Source: a virus
Reading direction: 5' to 3' (one strand)
DNA length: 41,138 bases
Virus record (IMG/VR): IMGVR_UViG_3300043538_000019
Coordinates: 1-41,138 of that record
Part shown: piece by piece, positions 6,489-14,469 of the stretch
Position numbering within the stretch: position 1 is the first letter of the stretch
Layout of the letters: every line of letters starts with the position of its first letter
Notes under the pieces: model-generated
The model's database searches: none
Seen by the model: only the letters and a program-made list of their open reading frames with translations
What the model was told of the DNA's origin: nothing
Program-made: the position numbers and the translations under genes

Positions 6489-6870
6489 GGTGGACACGCA
6501 AGTCGCGCACCCTTGGGTTCACACGCCATCCGTGCCGCAGCCAGCTCGCAAGAAGAAATCCGGCAACAGCCCGACGCAGCGATCCTTAAAGCACATGCGG
6601 GCGCTGGGCTACGTGTGCGACATCGTCGAGCGGCGGGTGCCGTTTCAGTTCGTGACCAAGGACCTATTCGGCTTCATCGACATCCTCTGCGTGAAGGGCG
6701 AGGAGATCATCGGCGTGCAGACGACATCTGGGGACAACGTGGCGGCGCGTGTGACCAAGATCACAGAGCACGAGAACTGGCCGCTCGTGTGCAAGGCGAT
6801 TCGCGTGATCGTGCACGGCTGGCGCAAGAACGCGAAGAACCGGTGGGTGCTGCGGGAGGTTGAGCTCTAG
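6469..6870 (+). CDS. VRR-NUC/resolvase-like protein, possibly catalytically altered
   Basis: The core Asp-Leu-Phe-Gly-Phe-Ile-Asp-Ile-Leu is followed by Gly-Val-Gln-Thr-Thr-Ser-Gly, then Ala-Ala-Arg-Val-Thr-Lys-Ile and a His-Gly-Trp-Arg-Lys strand. This is the layout of small PD-(D/E)XK (Holliday-junction-resolvase-like) phage proteins. The second motif reads Gln-Thr-Thr where an active nuclease usually has an acidic residue and Lys. The start is ATG 6469 or GTG 6490 (about 126-133 aa). The first overlaps the previous gene. Confidence 0.6.
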   Translation: MRTRAPEVDTQVAHPWVHTPSVPQPARKKKSGNSPTQRSLKHMRALGYVCDIVERRVPFQFVTKDLFGFIDILCVKGEEIIGVQTTSGDNVAARVTKITEHENWPLVCKAIRVIVHGWRKNAKNRWVLREVEL

Positions 6871-7002
6871 ATGGACGTCAACGACCGGATCTACATTCCG
6901 CCACCTGGCGCCAAGAAGCGCATGCGAGGCGATCGGTGGGTGACGCTGCTGCTCGCTATTGGCGCCGTGTTTTGGCTCTGCATGTGGCTGACGCTTCGAT
7001 GA
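6871..7002 (+). CDS. Small membrane protein, 43 aa
   Basis: The ATG starts directly after the upstream TAG. A basic N-terminal segment (Lys-Lys-Arg-Met-Arg) precedes one hydrophobic helix at about residues 23-42. The stop overlaps the next ATG (ATGA). It is short but well placed in the operon. Confidence 0.55.
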   Translation: MDVNDRIYIPPPGAKKRMRGDRWVTLLLAIGAVFWLCMWLTLR

Positions 7003-7469
7003 GCGCGCTTCCGGAACTCTCCTGGGGCTGGGCGCAGATCGCGGTGGTCATGATTTGGAAGCTTGCGCCCAAGGGATTCGTGATGCTGCGCGAGGACATG
7101 GCGAGGCTGCCGATGGATCGTGTGCTCCTCGAGGATCGCCAGCCGGACCGGATCTCGCTGTCCTTCATACCGATCAAGGACGCCAAGAAGCGGATGGCGC
7201 CGGAACGCGGCGAGCATCGGGCGACGCTGTCGGAACTGCAGGGGCGCTGGCAGAAGATCGCCGTAGTCGCGTTGTGGAGTCTGTCAAAGACCGGCATCAC
7301 GTTGACGGAATATGATCGCGCGGCCGTGCCGGATGGGCTGCAGTTGATGGCGTCAGGCCACGAGTTTGGTGTCGAGTGGCGATTCCTGCCGCGCTGGGAG
7401 GCACAGAAGCATCGCGACTGGGACTTGGAGAACGAGGGAACAATGATCTTGGAGAATCTGCCGTCATGA
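6999..7469 (+). CDS. Hypothetical protein with two tandem repeats, 156 aa
   Basis: The two halves are homologous. Residues about 6-70 and 78-145 share Glu-Leu, then Trp-x-x-Ile-Ala-Val-Val-x-x-Trp-x-Leu-x-x-x-Gly, an acidic linker, a Phe-[Ile/Leu]-Pro strand end and a Lys-rich end. It looks like an internally duplicated small domain, perhaps DNA-binding. The start overlaps the upstream stop and the stop overlaps the next start, so it is firmly in the early/middle operon. The family is not recognised. Confidence 0.6.
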   Translation: MSALPELSWGWAQIAVVMIWKLAPKGFVMLREDMARLPMDRVLLEDRQPDRISLSFIPIKDAKKRMAPERGEHRATLSELQGRWQKIAVVALWSLSKTGITLTEYDRAAVPDGLQLMASGHEFGVEWRFLPRWEAQKHRDWDLENEGTMILENLPS

Positions 7470-7810
7470 TAAAACAGCCGAACCTGATTCGCGACCGAGT
7501 GCTCTCTGAAGCCATCCGGATGTGCAAGACCATGCTGATCACCATCGGCACCTACTACCCGGATGAGCAGGACATCCTGCTGGTGCTTGAAACGCGCGGC
7601 GATAAGGATCTTGCCTTCTCGATCGCCAGCATCGTCATGGAACGCTTTGGCCACGCCCCGAGCCAGGCGAAGGATCCGCGTTTCGATAAGACGCACCGCC
7701 GGCTTGTTAAGAAAAGCAAACCCCCGCGCGGCGCCAACACCTTCGATAGCGGCAGGGATCGCAAGAAAGCGACGCAGCCAAACGGCACACTAGCCCCGGA
7801 AGCCGTATGA
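7466..7810 (+). CDS. Hypothetical protein, 114 aa
   Basis: The N-terminal 75 residues look like a mixed alpha/beta fold. The C-terminal 35 are basic and disordered (Lys-Lys-Ser-Lys-Pro-Pro-Arg, then Arg-Lys-Lys). ATGA overlaps join it to the genes on both sides. It precedes the packaging block. The function is unknown. Confidence 0.55.
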   Translation: MIKQPNLIRDRVLSEAIRMCKTMLITIGTYYPDEQDILLVLETRGDKDLAFSIASIVMERFGHAPSQAKDPRFDKTHRRLVKKSKPPRGANTFDSGRDRKKATQPNGTLAPEAV

Positions 7811-8193
7811 ACGCCATCGAGCCCGTGAAGCCGAAGCGCTCGCATCACAAGAAAAAGTCTGCGGCCGTGCAGCCCAAGAAGCCGAACCTGCCGAACCTAG
7901 ACCCGCGCGATGCGACTATCTGGCAGGAGACGGCGCGCTTAGCCCAGGACGGCAACACCAAGCTCGCCAGGGCGATCGATGTGCTACGCGAGTGCCTGCA
8001 GATCATCGTGGTCGCTGAGATGGACAACCAGACCAAATTACCCGTGACGGCGCGGGACCTGCGCACGCTCGCCGCCGAGGGACTCGATGCGTATAGCGCT
8101 CTCACCGGGCAGAACTGGCGCCGTCACCAGGTGGTGAGGAGCCGGGCAGGGGATCGCAATCAATCAACGTTGGAGGGCGAAGGCTATGGCTGA
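7807..8193 (+). CDS. Hypothetical basic protein, 128 aa
   Basis: A Lys-rich, low-complexity N-terminus of about 30 residues leads into a helical region, as in DNA-associated phage proteins. It overlaps the previous stop by ATGA and the next gene by eight bases. No domain is recognised. Confidence 0.5.
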   Translation: MNAIEPVKPKRSHHKKKSAAVQPKKPNLPNLDPRDATIWQETARLAQDGNTKLARAIDVLRECLQIIVVAEMDNQTKLPVTARDLRTLAAEGLDAYSALTGQNWRRHQVVRSRAGDRNQSTLEGEGYG

Positions 8194-8353
8194 CAGCATG
8201 AAGGTGGGTGGTGGTGGACGCTTCAAGAAGCTCGAGGGCGAACTATCCCACAAGAAGGGCGTGAGCAATCCGGGGGCGCTCGCAGCCTACATCGGCCGGC
8301 GCAAGTACGGTGCTGCGAAGATGGCCAAGATGTCGGCGGCGGCGCGCAAGTAG
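8186..8353 (+). CDS. Small glycine/lysine-rich protein before terminase, 55 aa
   Basis: The product starts Met-Ala-Asp-Ser-Met-Lys and has a Gly-rich then Lys-rich N-terminus with an Asn-Pro-Gly-Ala-Leu-Ala-Ala-Tyr-Ile-Gly segment. A GGAGGGCGAAGG lies just upstream of the ATG. Small proteins of this look commonly precede the terminase genes in podoviruses. The role is unknown. Confidence 0.55.
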   Translation: MADSMKVGGGGRFKKLEGELSHKKGVSNPGALAAYIGRRKYGAAKMAKMSAAARK

Positions 8354-8360
8354 GGGCGAT

Positions 8361-8636
8361 ATGCCGGTACCCAAGGGCAGTAAGTTCGGGGGGCGCAAGA
8401 AGGGTACGCCCAACAAGGCGACCATCAATGCACGGGAGGCCATTGCCGCATTCGTCGACGGCAACGCCAACAACTTGCAAAAATGGCTGGATGAGGTCTA
8501 CAAGGTCGACGGGGCGCAGGCGGCGCTACGTTGCTTCAATGACCTAGTCGAATACCACGTGCCGAAACTCGCCCGCACCGAGATCACAAGCCCAGACGGC
8601 AGCGCGATCTCACTCGTGATACAGCTCTCAAAGTGA
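8361..8636 (+). CDS. Putative small terminase subunit, 91 aa
   Basis: A Gly-Gly-Arg-Lys-Lys-Gly-Thr-Pro-Asn-Lys N-terminal motif, common in phage packaging proteins, is followed by two or three helices. It lies immediately upstream of and overlaps (GTGA) the large terminase. The call rests on the motif and position. It is shorter than most TerS proteins, so another DNA-binding role is possible. Confidence 0.55.
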   Translation: MPVPKGSKFGGRKKGTPNKATINAREAIAAFVDGNANNLQKWLDEVYKVDGAQAALRCFNDLVEYHVPKLARTEITSPDGSAISLVIQLSK

Positions 8637-10105
8637 CGGTCGAGTACGTCTATCGCAGCCCCGGGGTAGTCTGCGACGGCTTCCTCCTGTCGCAGGCCTT
8701 CCTCGTAGGGCTTCGTGGCCCGATCGGTGGCGGCAAGTCCACCGCGTGCGTGATGAAGCTGCTGGCGATTGCGGATAAGCAGCACGTGCAAAAGGATGGG
8801 CGCAAGCACGCCCGCTTCGCCATCATCCGCAACACCTACCCCGAACTCGTCACGACCACCATCAAGACCTGGCACCAGTGGGTGCCCGAGTCGATCGGCT
8901 CATGGCGCGGTCAGGGTCCGCCCACCCACCGGATCATCGATGACAAGTTGGACCTCGAGGTGATCTTCGTCTCGCTCGACCGGCCGCAGGATGTGCGCAA
9001 GGTCTTAGGTATGGAACTCACCGCCGCATGGATCAACGAGGCGCGCGAGGTTGGCAAGGAGCTGCTCGACGGACTCACGGGGCGCGTGGGGCGTTTCCCC
9101 TCCGCTCGAGATGGCGGCTGCGTGGGCGCGCAGATCATCATGGATACGAACCCCCCGCAGGTCGATCACTGGTGGTACGTGCTCGCCGAGGAGGACACCT
9201 CGAGCGAACGCAACTCGCAGCTCGTGGAGTCGGTGAAGCTTGCCGAGGCGGAGATGCGCGAGAAAGGGCTGCTCGATAAGCGCCAGCCGCTGTTTGAATT
9301 CTTTGCGCAGCCTGATGCCAACTCACCGGACGCTGAGAACCTAGCGAACCTGCCGCCGGCGTACTACGCGAAGGCCTCGGCTGGCAAGTCCGAGGAGTGG
9401 AAGAAGGTTTACATCCGCGGCGAGTATGGCTTCGTGCAGGACGGGCGGCCGGTGTATCCGGAGTTTCGCGAGATCCTGCACGTCAAGGAGTTTGAGTTAA
9501 ATCCGCGACTGCCACTCTCCCTCGGGGTCGACTACGGACTGACTCCCGCTGCCGCTATCGGGCAGCGGTCTTTTACCGGCATTCATCGCGTGCGCTGGGA
9601 GGTGGTCACCGAGCACATGGGCGCGAAGCAGTTCTCCGATACGCTCAAGGGGTTCCTGAACCAGCACTGCTCGCAGTTTCAGTTCGACTCGATGACGGGA
9701 GACCCAGCTGGCGATGCCGACAGCCAGACCGATTCCGAGGAGAGTTGTTTCAAGATCATGCGGGCGAATGGCTTCCCTGAGATGCGCCCCGCCCACACGA
9801 ATGATCCGACCATCAGGCGCGAGGCGCACGCCCAAGCGATGAGTAAGCTCGTCGACGGCCAGGCCGGCTGGCAGGTGCATCCGCAAGGCTGCCCGACACT
9901 TCGCCGCGGCATGGCCGGGCAGTATCGCTACCGGCGCATCCAGATCACCGGCGATGACCGCTATCACGATAAGCCGGAGAAGAACGCGGTCTCCCACGTG
10001 TGCGAGGCCGATCAGTACCGCATGCTCGGCTGTGGCGAGGGGCGCGTGGTGTTGCGTGGGGTATTGGGTGGAAAACGCGCGCGACCTGCGTACTCCATCA
10101 TGTGA
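8633..10105 (+). CDS. terL: Terminase large subunit, 490 aa
   Basis: This is the DNA-packaging motor. The ATPase domain shows Walker A Gly-Pro-Ile-Gly-Gly-Gly-Lys-Ser-Thr (Lys 35) and an Ala-Ala-Trp-Ile-Asn-Glu-Ala segment as Walker B (Glu 136). The nuclease domain has Leu-Gly-Val-Asp-Tyr-Gly (Asp 300) and Gly-Asp-Pro-Ala-Gly-Asp (Asp 357). The start is GTG, overlapping the previous stop. Its length is normal for the family. It cuts concatemeric DNA and pumps it through the portal. Confidence 0.9.
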   Translation: MTVEYVYRSPGVVCDGFLLSQAFLVGLRGPIGGGKSTACVMKLLAIADKQHVQKDGRKHARFAIIRNTYPELVTTTIKTWHQWVPESIGSWRGQGPPTHRIIDDKLDLEVIFVSLDRPQDVRKVLGMELTAAWINEAREVGKELLDGLTGRVGRFPSARDGGCVGAQIIMDTNPPQVDHWWYVLAEEDTSSERNSQLVESVKLAEAEMREKGLLDKRQPLFEFFAQPDANSPDAENLANLPPAYYAKASAGKSEEWKKVYIRGEYGFVQDGRPVYPEFREILHVKEFELNPRLPLSLGVDYGLTPAAAIGQRSFTGIHRVRWEVVTEHMGAKQFSDTLKGFLNQHCSQFQFDSMTGDPAGDADSQTDSEESCFKIMRANGFPEMRPAHTNDPTIRREAHAQAMSKLVDGQAGWQVHPQGCPTLRRGMAGQYRYRRIQITGDDRYHDKPEKNAVSHVCEADQYRMLGCGEGRVVLRGVLGGKRARPAYSIM

Positions 10106-10108
10106 GCG

Positions 10109-10145
10109 CCCTTGATTGTGCCCGGCACTTACAGCAGTGTCGGGC
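10109..10145 (+). other. Repeated 16-mer with hairpin, copy 1
   Basis: CCCTTGATTGTGCCCG (10109-10124) runs into the stem GCCCGGCACT / AGTGTCGGGC (10120-10145, loop TACAGC). The same 16 bases recur at 14288-14303, and a degenerate copy is at 16721-16734. It fills the gap between terL and the next gene. It may be an RNA-processing, attenuation or phage promoter element. Confidence 0.6.
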
Positions 10146-10148
10146 GCC

Positions 10149-10412
10149 ATGAGCTTCCTGTCCGGAATCGCGCACGTCGCGCACAAGGCCGACCCGATCA
10201 CGTTGGCCTTTGGGGAAAAGGCCGATCCGCTCTATGGCACGTTCAAGCCGAAGACTCCGCCCACCCCGCCTGGCGTACCGAACCCGAACGATGCGGCGAA
10301 TGCCGCGCAGTCCCAGACTGACGCGATGCGCATGCGCCGCGGCGCGCTTGCCAACATCTACGCGGGCGCTGGCAACACCGCGCCAGTCGTGGGCAAAGCG
10401 ACCTTAGGGTGA
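10149..10412 (+). CDS. Small structural-region protein, 87 aa
   Basis: The protein starts Met-Ser-Phe-Leu-Ser-Gly and has a Pro/Thr-rich middle and a Gly/Ala-rich end. Similar small Pro-rich proteins occur between terminase and portal genes in podoviruses. The stop overlaps the next GTG start. The role is unknown. Confidence 0.55.
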   Translation: MSFLSGIAHVAHKADPITLAFGEKADPLYGTFKPKTPPTPPGVPNPNDAANAAQSQTDAMRMRRGALANIYAGAGNTAPVVGKATLG

Positions 10413-10675
10413 GCCCCGCAGCGCTCGACAAGGCGAAGTCATTGCATCGCTTTGCAGCCGACCAGGGCGCGCCCCTCGATACGTTTCAATTGGTGCTCAC
10501 CGAGCCCGAAGCGATGGAACTCATGGAATGGTACGTGGATGAGTACGGCGGCGCGAACGAGATGCTCGAGCTAGACGCGGCCGAAGCCCGGCGCACGCGC
10601 AATCCCTGGGATCTGTTGGCCAATTTCACATGTATGGGCCTAGCGATGGCGCGAGCCAACCTGGTGCTCAATTGA
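10409..10675 (+). CDS. Hypothetical protein upstream of portal, 88 aa
   Basis: The GTG start overlaps the upstream stop (GTGA). The product is acidic and helical, with a Glu-Trp-Tyr-Val-Asp-Glu-Tyr centre and a hydrophobic C-terminus. The end overlaps the portal gene. No family is recognised. Confidence 0.55.
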   Translation: MSPAALDKAKSLHRFAADQGAPLDTFQLVLTEPEAMELMEWYVDEYGGANEMLELDAAEARRTRNPWDLLANFTCMGLAMARANLVLN

Positions 10676-12330
10676 GCGACGACGCCAACTCGATCATCAG
10701 CCATTACCAGGACCTGCGGAGCAAGCAGGGCAACTTTCGGGCGCTGTGGAACACGGCCGCGCAGTTCGTCTTCCCGGCGAATGATTCGTTCCTCGGTGAC
10801 TTTGCCGAGGGCGTGAATCGCAACACCCGCATCTTTGACTCAACCGCCATCATCGCGAATGAGCGCTTCGCAGCATGCATGGAGGCGATGCTGACTCCGC
10901 GCAGCCAGGTGTGGGAGAAGTCCCGGCCAGACGATGAGACCCTCGATGATGTGCCGGCGGTCGCCAAGTACATGGACCAGGTCACGAAGATCCGCTTCGC
11001 CGCCCGCTATCACCCGGAGGCGAACTTCGCGAGCCAGACGGACGAGTGCTACATGTCCTTGGGCGCCTACGGCAACAACTGCCTTTACGTCGATGAGATG
11101 CGCGGGCACAGCCTGCGCTACCGATCGATCCCCTTATCGGAGCTGGTGTGGGCGCTGAATCATCAGGGCATGGTCGACACGATCTTCCGCAAGTTTCGCT
11201 ATTCCGCCAAGCAAGCGGTGCAGCACTGGGGCATCGGCAATGTACCCACCGCGATCACGCGCGTGCTCGCGACGAACCCATACCAGGAGTTCGACTTCCT
11301 GCACTGCATCCGCCCGAATCCCGATCATGTGCCGTATGCGTATGGCGATAAGGGGAAGAAATTTGAATGCTGGTACATCTACCTTGGCGATAAGTCCATC
11401 CTCAGTCGGGGAGGCTATCGCACATTCCCTTGTGCTATTGGACGGTACCGAGTGGCGCCTCGAGAGAATTACGGCCGCGGCCCAGCGACGACTTGCCTCC
11501 CTGATGTCCGAACCGCTAACGAGATGGTCAAGACAGGCCTGCGCGCAGGCCAAAAGGCTGTGGACCCGCCTATCCTATTAGCTGAGGAATCTGTCCTCAA
11601 CAACTTCAACCAGCGCTCCGGCGCAAACAACTACGGCATGATGACGCAGGACGGCAAGCCGCTCGCGATGCCGTTCGAGTCGAAGTCGAACTTCCAGCTT
11701 GCGGATAAGATGCTCGATGGCACCCGCCAGGTGATCCGCGACACGTTTCTGAACACGCTCTTCCAGATTCTGGTGCAGAACCCGAACATGACCGCTACTG
11801 AGGCGCTGTTACGCGCCCAGGAAAAGGGCGAGCTAATCGCCCCTGCCATGGGTCGCCAGCAGTCGGAGTTCTTGGGGCCGTTGATCTTTCGCGAGATCGA
11901 TATCCTCTCCGAGGCTGGCCAGTTCCCGCCGCCGCCGATTGAACTCTTGCGCTCCAAGCGTGGCATGCGGATCGAGTACACGAGCCCATTGGCCCGGGCG
12001 CTGCGGGCTGAGGAGGGCACCGCCATCATGAACACGGTGTCCGACATCGCGCAGATATCGCAGATCGACCCATCGGCCAAGCTCATCATGGACATGCACG
12101 ATGCGGGGCGCGAGATGGCGAACATCCGCGGCTGCCCCGCGAAGCTCATCCGCTCCGAGGAGCAGGTCACGGCGCTCATGCAGCACGCTAACGATCAGCA
12201 GCAACAGCAGCAGGAAGCACCGAACGCGTTGGCAGTTACCACGGGCGTCAAGAACCTGGCCCAGGCTGCAGCGGCGGCGAGCGCGGCCGGCGGCTCTGGT
12301 GGCGCGCCCAGCGTCTCGCAGGCTGCTTAA
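10630..12330 (+). CDS. Head-tail connector (portal) protein, T7-like, about 566 aa
   Basis: Length and sequence style match T7-like portal proteins: an N-terminal helical part with Tyr-x-x-Leu-Arg-Ser-Lys-Gln-Gly-Asn, a long mixed central region and a Gln/Ala-rich C-terminus (a run of Gln near residue 520). The dodecamer would form the DNA channel and bind terminase. The start is ATG 10630. A TTG at 10672 overlapping the upstream stop would give 552 aa and fits the local habit of four-base overlaps. Confidence 0.85.
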   Translation: MYGPSDGASQPGAQLSDDANSIISHYQDLRSKQGNFRALWNTAAQFVFPANDSFLGDFAEGVNRNTRIFDSTAIIANERFAACMEAMLTPRSQVWEKSRPDDETLDDVPAVAKYMDQVTKIRFAARYHPEANFASQTDECYMSLGAYGNNCLYVDEMRGHSLRYRSIPLSELVWALNHQGMVDTIFRKFRYSAKQAVQHWGIGNVPTAITRVLATNPYQEFDFLHCIRPNPDHVPYAYGDKGKKFECWYIYLGDKSILSRGGYRTFPCAIGRYRVAPRENYGRGPATTCLPDVRTANEMVKTGLRAGQKAVDPPILLAEESVLNNFNQRSGANNYGMMTQDGKPLAMPFESKSNFQLADKMLDGTRQVIRDTFLNTLFQILVQNPNMTATEALLRAQEKGELIAPAMGRQQSEFLGPLIFREIDILSEAGQFPPPPIELLRSKRGMRIEYTSPLARALRAEEGTAIMNTVSDIAQISQIDPSAKLIMDMHDAGREMANIRGCPAKLIRSEEQVTALMQHANDQQQQQQEAPNALAVTTGVKNLAQAAAAASAAGGSGGAPSVSQAA

Positions 12331-12744
12331 ATGCCGACCACGAGTTGCGGGCGCGTCGATGCCTACGACAACCTAAACGGCTCGGTGAATCTTGCGTGGG
12401 GACCGTTCGGCGGGATCGCGCCCGATAGCTACAACGTGTACGTGAACGGCGTGCTGAATCAGAATGTGGCGATTCGCCAAGCTACGGTATCTGGGCTCAC
12501 GTCAACGACCTATGCTGCTGGATCTGTCGCATCTCCCACCGGCAATTCAGCGCGCCCGCAGAACATGCCGCCGAAGGGGCTGGTCACGCCATCCGGCACG
12601 TATCAGATCAAGATAGTGGCCGTGAAGACGGGCGTGGAGGTTGCCACCTCGCAGACGGTGACAGTGACCATATCGCCTGCCTCGATCATGCTCAAGACTC
12701 CGATGAAGCGCTTGTGGCCGTTCCCGAACACTGGGCTTGACTGA
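12331..12744 (+). CDS. Fibronectin/Ig-like structural protein, 137 aa
   Basis: The ATG begins directly after the portal stop. The sequence is beta-rich with the look of a fibronectin type III domain: Leu-Ala-Trp near residues 21-23, Tyr-Asn-Val-Tyr-Val-Asn-Gly, then Gly-Thr-Tyr-Gln-Ile-Lys-Ile-Val-Ala-Val. It is likely a head-decorating or accessory virion protein, inferred from fold and position. Confidence 0.6.
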   Translation: MPTTSCGRVDAYDNLNGSVNLAWGPFGGIAPDSYNVYVNGVLNQNVAIRQATVSGLTSTTYAAGSVASPTGNSARPQNMPPKGLVTPSGTYQIKIVAVKTGVEVATSQTVTVTISPASIMLKTPMKRLWPFPNTGLD

Positions 12745-13046
12745 TGGCTGAGCGCACAGTTGAGCAGGAAAACGAGATTGAGAAGGCGAAGGCGCTTTCT
12801 CGCATCCGTGATCGCGCGCGCATCTTTCGCGAGGTCTTAGGCTCGCCCCACGGCGTGCTGGTGCTCGAGGCTCTGCACACGAAGTTCAGCCACGCGCTGC
12901 CGCCCAATGTGCTCGACAACAACGGGCGCACGGACGAGTATCAGACGTGGCGGCGATTAGGGCACTTCGATGTGCTCGAATTTATTAAAACGCAAATGGA
13001 ATGGAAGGAGTCAAATTATGTCGACACCAGCAACAGCAGCGCTTAG
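12744..13046 (+). CDS. Bbp19-like phage protein, 100 aa
   Basis: The protein has an N-terminal charged helix and then a Phe-Arg-Glu-Val-Leu-Gly-Ser-Pro-His-Gly core, Val-Leu-x-x-Leu, a Gly-Arg-Thr-Asp-Glu segment and a C-terminal helix. This pattern resembles Bbp19 of Bordetella phage BPP-1, found beside portal and scaffold genes. The end overlaps the scaffold start by 29 bases. Confidence 0.6.
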   Translation: MAERTVEQENEIEKAKALSRIRDRARIFREVLGSPHGVLVLEALHTKFSHALPPNVLDNNGRTDEYQTWRRLGHFDVLEFIKTQMEWKESNYVDTSNSSA

Positions 13047-13968
13047 CAGCGCAGCAGCGCCGCCAGCCGACGCCGCGCCGCCCGCAGGTGCAGCGCCCGC
13101 AGCAGGCGCGCCGGCAGGTGCAGGACAGCAGCCAGCAGCCAATGAGGGCTTCTGGAAGGACTGGACCGCGCCGGAACAAAAAGATACGCGCGACTGGATA
13201 GCGAACAAAAACTACGCCGATCCCTTCACGCTCGCGAAGACCGCGCAGGGGCTCGAGAAGGAAGCGGCGAGCTTACGCACCGCCGCGAACCTAAAGGGCT
13301 ACCCGGCCGACAAGGTTGATCCGCAAACCGGCACGGTCACGAAAGCAGATGAGAATGCGGTCAAAGCCTGGCGCACCTCGATGGGCGTGCCGGAGAGCGC
13401 GGACAAGTACGAGATCGCACCGCCCAAGGACTCACCGTATCCGCAGTTCACCAATTACCTGAAGGACGTGCTGCACGAGGCGGGCGCGCCCCCGGCGATG
13501 GCCAAAGTGCTCGCCGCCGGCTACGAAAAGGCCGTGGTGCGCTTGGAGACGGAACTTCGCGCGGCTGAGGACACGGCGAGCGCGACGGCATTGAAGACCC
13601 TCGAGATGGAGTGGGGCTCGAACTACAAGGAACGCGTGGCCTTGGGCGCCCGCGGCAAGGAGTGGCTCGCCAAGGAAGTCGGGGGCTTGAACGATATGCA
13701 GATGCGCACGCTTGAGTCGGTGCTCGGCACGACTAAGTTCATGACCGCCATGTGGAAGTTCGGCGCCGGTAACACCGAGGCGAGCTTTGCGGGCGGCGAT
13801 GGCGGCGGCAAGTTCGAGGGCGGAGCGAGCGCTGCGAAGGCCGAGTGGGATCAGATCATGGCGGATCGGGCGGCCGGCAAGATCTCGGACTTTCAATGGA
13901 AGGATCCGCAGGCCCAACAGCATCGAGATTCGCTGGTCGAGCGCATCGCAAATGGTCACGCAAACTAG
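13018..13968 (+). CDS. Capsid scaffolding protein, 316 aa
   Basis: The ATG at 13018 has an AAGGAG seven bases upstream. An Ala/Pro-rich low-complexity N-terminus (residues 5-45) leads into a long helical, charged body and a basic C-terminal tail, as in phage scaffolds placed just before the capsid gene. It would guide procapsid assembly and then leave the head. Identification rests on position and composition. Confidence 0.7.
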   Translation: MSTPATAALSSAAAPPADAAPPAGAAPAAGAPAGAGQQPAANEGFWKDWTAPEQKDTRDWIANKNYADPFTLAKTAQGLEKEAASLRTAANLKGYPADKVDPQTGTVTKADENAVKAWRTSMGVPESADKYEIAPPKDSPYPQFTNYLKDVLHEAGAPPAMAKVLAAGYEKAVVRLETELRAAEDTASATALKTLEMEWGSNYKERVALGARGKEWLAKEVGGLNDMQMRTLESVLGTTKFMTAMWKFGAGNTEASFAGGDGGGKFEGGASAAKAEWDQIMADRAAGKISDFQWKDPQAQQHRDSLVERIANGHAN

Positions 13969-13977
13969 GAGACGAAC

Positions 13978-14118
13978 ATGGCTGACGAGAAAATAGTTGA
14001 TCTGACTCCCGATGAAATCAAGGCGCGCGAGGCAGCGGTCGCGGCGGAGGTAGCAGACCGCGCGCCAAAAGCCGCTGAGCCGGCACCCGCCGCGGAGCCC
14101 GACACGGCTTCGGAGTGA
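13978..14118 (+). CDS. Small acidic Ala/Pro/Glu-rich protein, 46 aa
   Basis: An AGGAGACGAAC precedes the ATG. The product starts Met-Ala-Asp-Glu-Lys-Ile and becomes a repetitive Ala/Glu/Pro tail. It lies between scaffold and capsid genes and overlaps the next GTG (GTGA). The function is unknown. Confidence 0.5.
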   Translation: MADEKIVDLTPDEIKAREAAVAAEVADRAPKAAEPAPAAEPDTASE

Positions 14119-14294
14119 ATCTTTCCATCGATGACGCGGTCGAGGCCGCCTACGCGAAGGCGCGGGCTGCCTTGATTGCGTATCTAAACCACAAAGTCGA
14201 GGTCTGCGATTGGCACGGAGCGAGCGATTGCTGCAATGACCTGCGCGTGCTCGAAGCGGAATATGCTGGACGCGTCTCACACATCGACCCTTGA
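14115..14294 (+). CDS. Small Cys-containing helical protein, 59 aa
   Basis: A GTG start overlaps the previous stop. The sequence is helical (many Ala and Tyr) with Cys at about 31, 39 and 40 and ends Ser-His-Ile-Asp-Pro. The stop lies inside repeat copy 2. It is well placed in the operon, but no family is recognised. Confidence 0.5.
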   Translation: MNLSIDDAVEAAYAKARAALIAYLNHKVEVCDWHGASDCCNDLRVLEAEYAGRVSHIDP

Positions 14295-14469
14295 TTGTGC
14301 CCGCGACCTCTGAAATAGTCCCGGCCACGAACGCGGACACGGTCAGGACCTGATCCCCGCTGACGGGAGCAAAGCTCCGGTGTAGGCCCTTCCCCAAGGG
14401 TTAGAAGCGCCCCCTCACGGACACGGCCTTCGAGAAGCGAATCCTTATTCCCTTTTCGGAGCACCGTCC
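14288..14469 (+). other. Capsid-gene leader with repeat copy 2
   Basis: CCCTTGATTGTGCCCG (14288-14303) exactly repeats the element after terL. A weaker stem follows (14302-14323, one mismatch in six pairs). The rest of this 175-base leader is rich in short inverted repeats, for example ACGGACACGG and CCCTTCCCCAAGGG. No start with a good ribosome-binding site is visible before 14470. A long structured leader before the most abundant protein suggests control of mRNA processing or stability. Confidence 0.5.
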
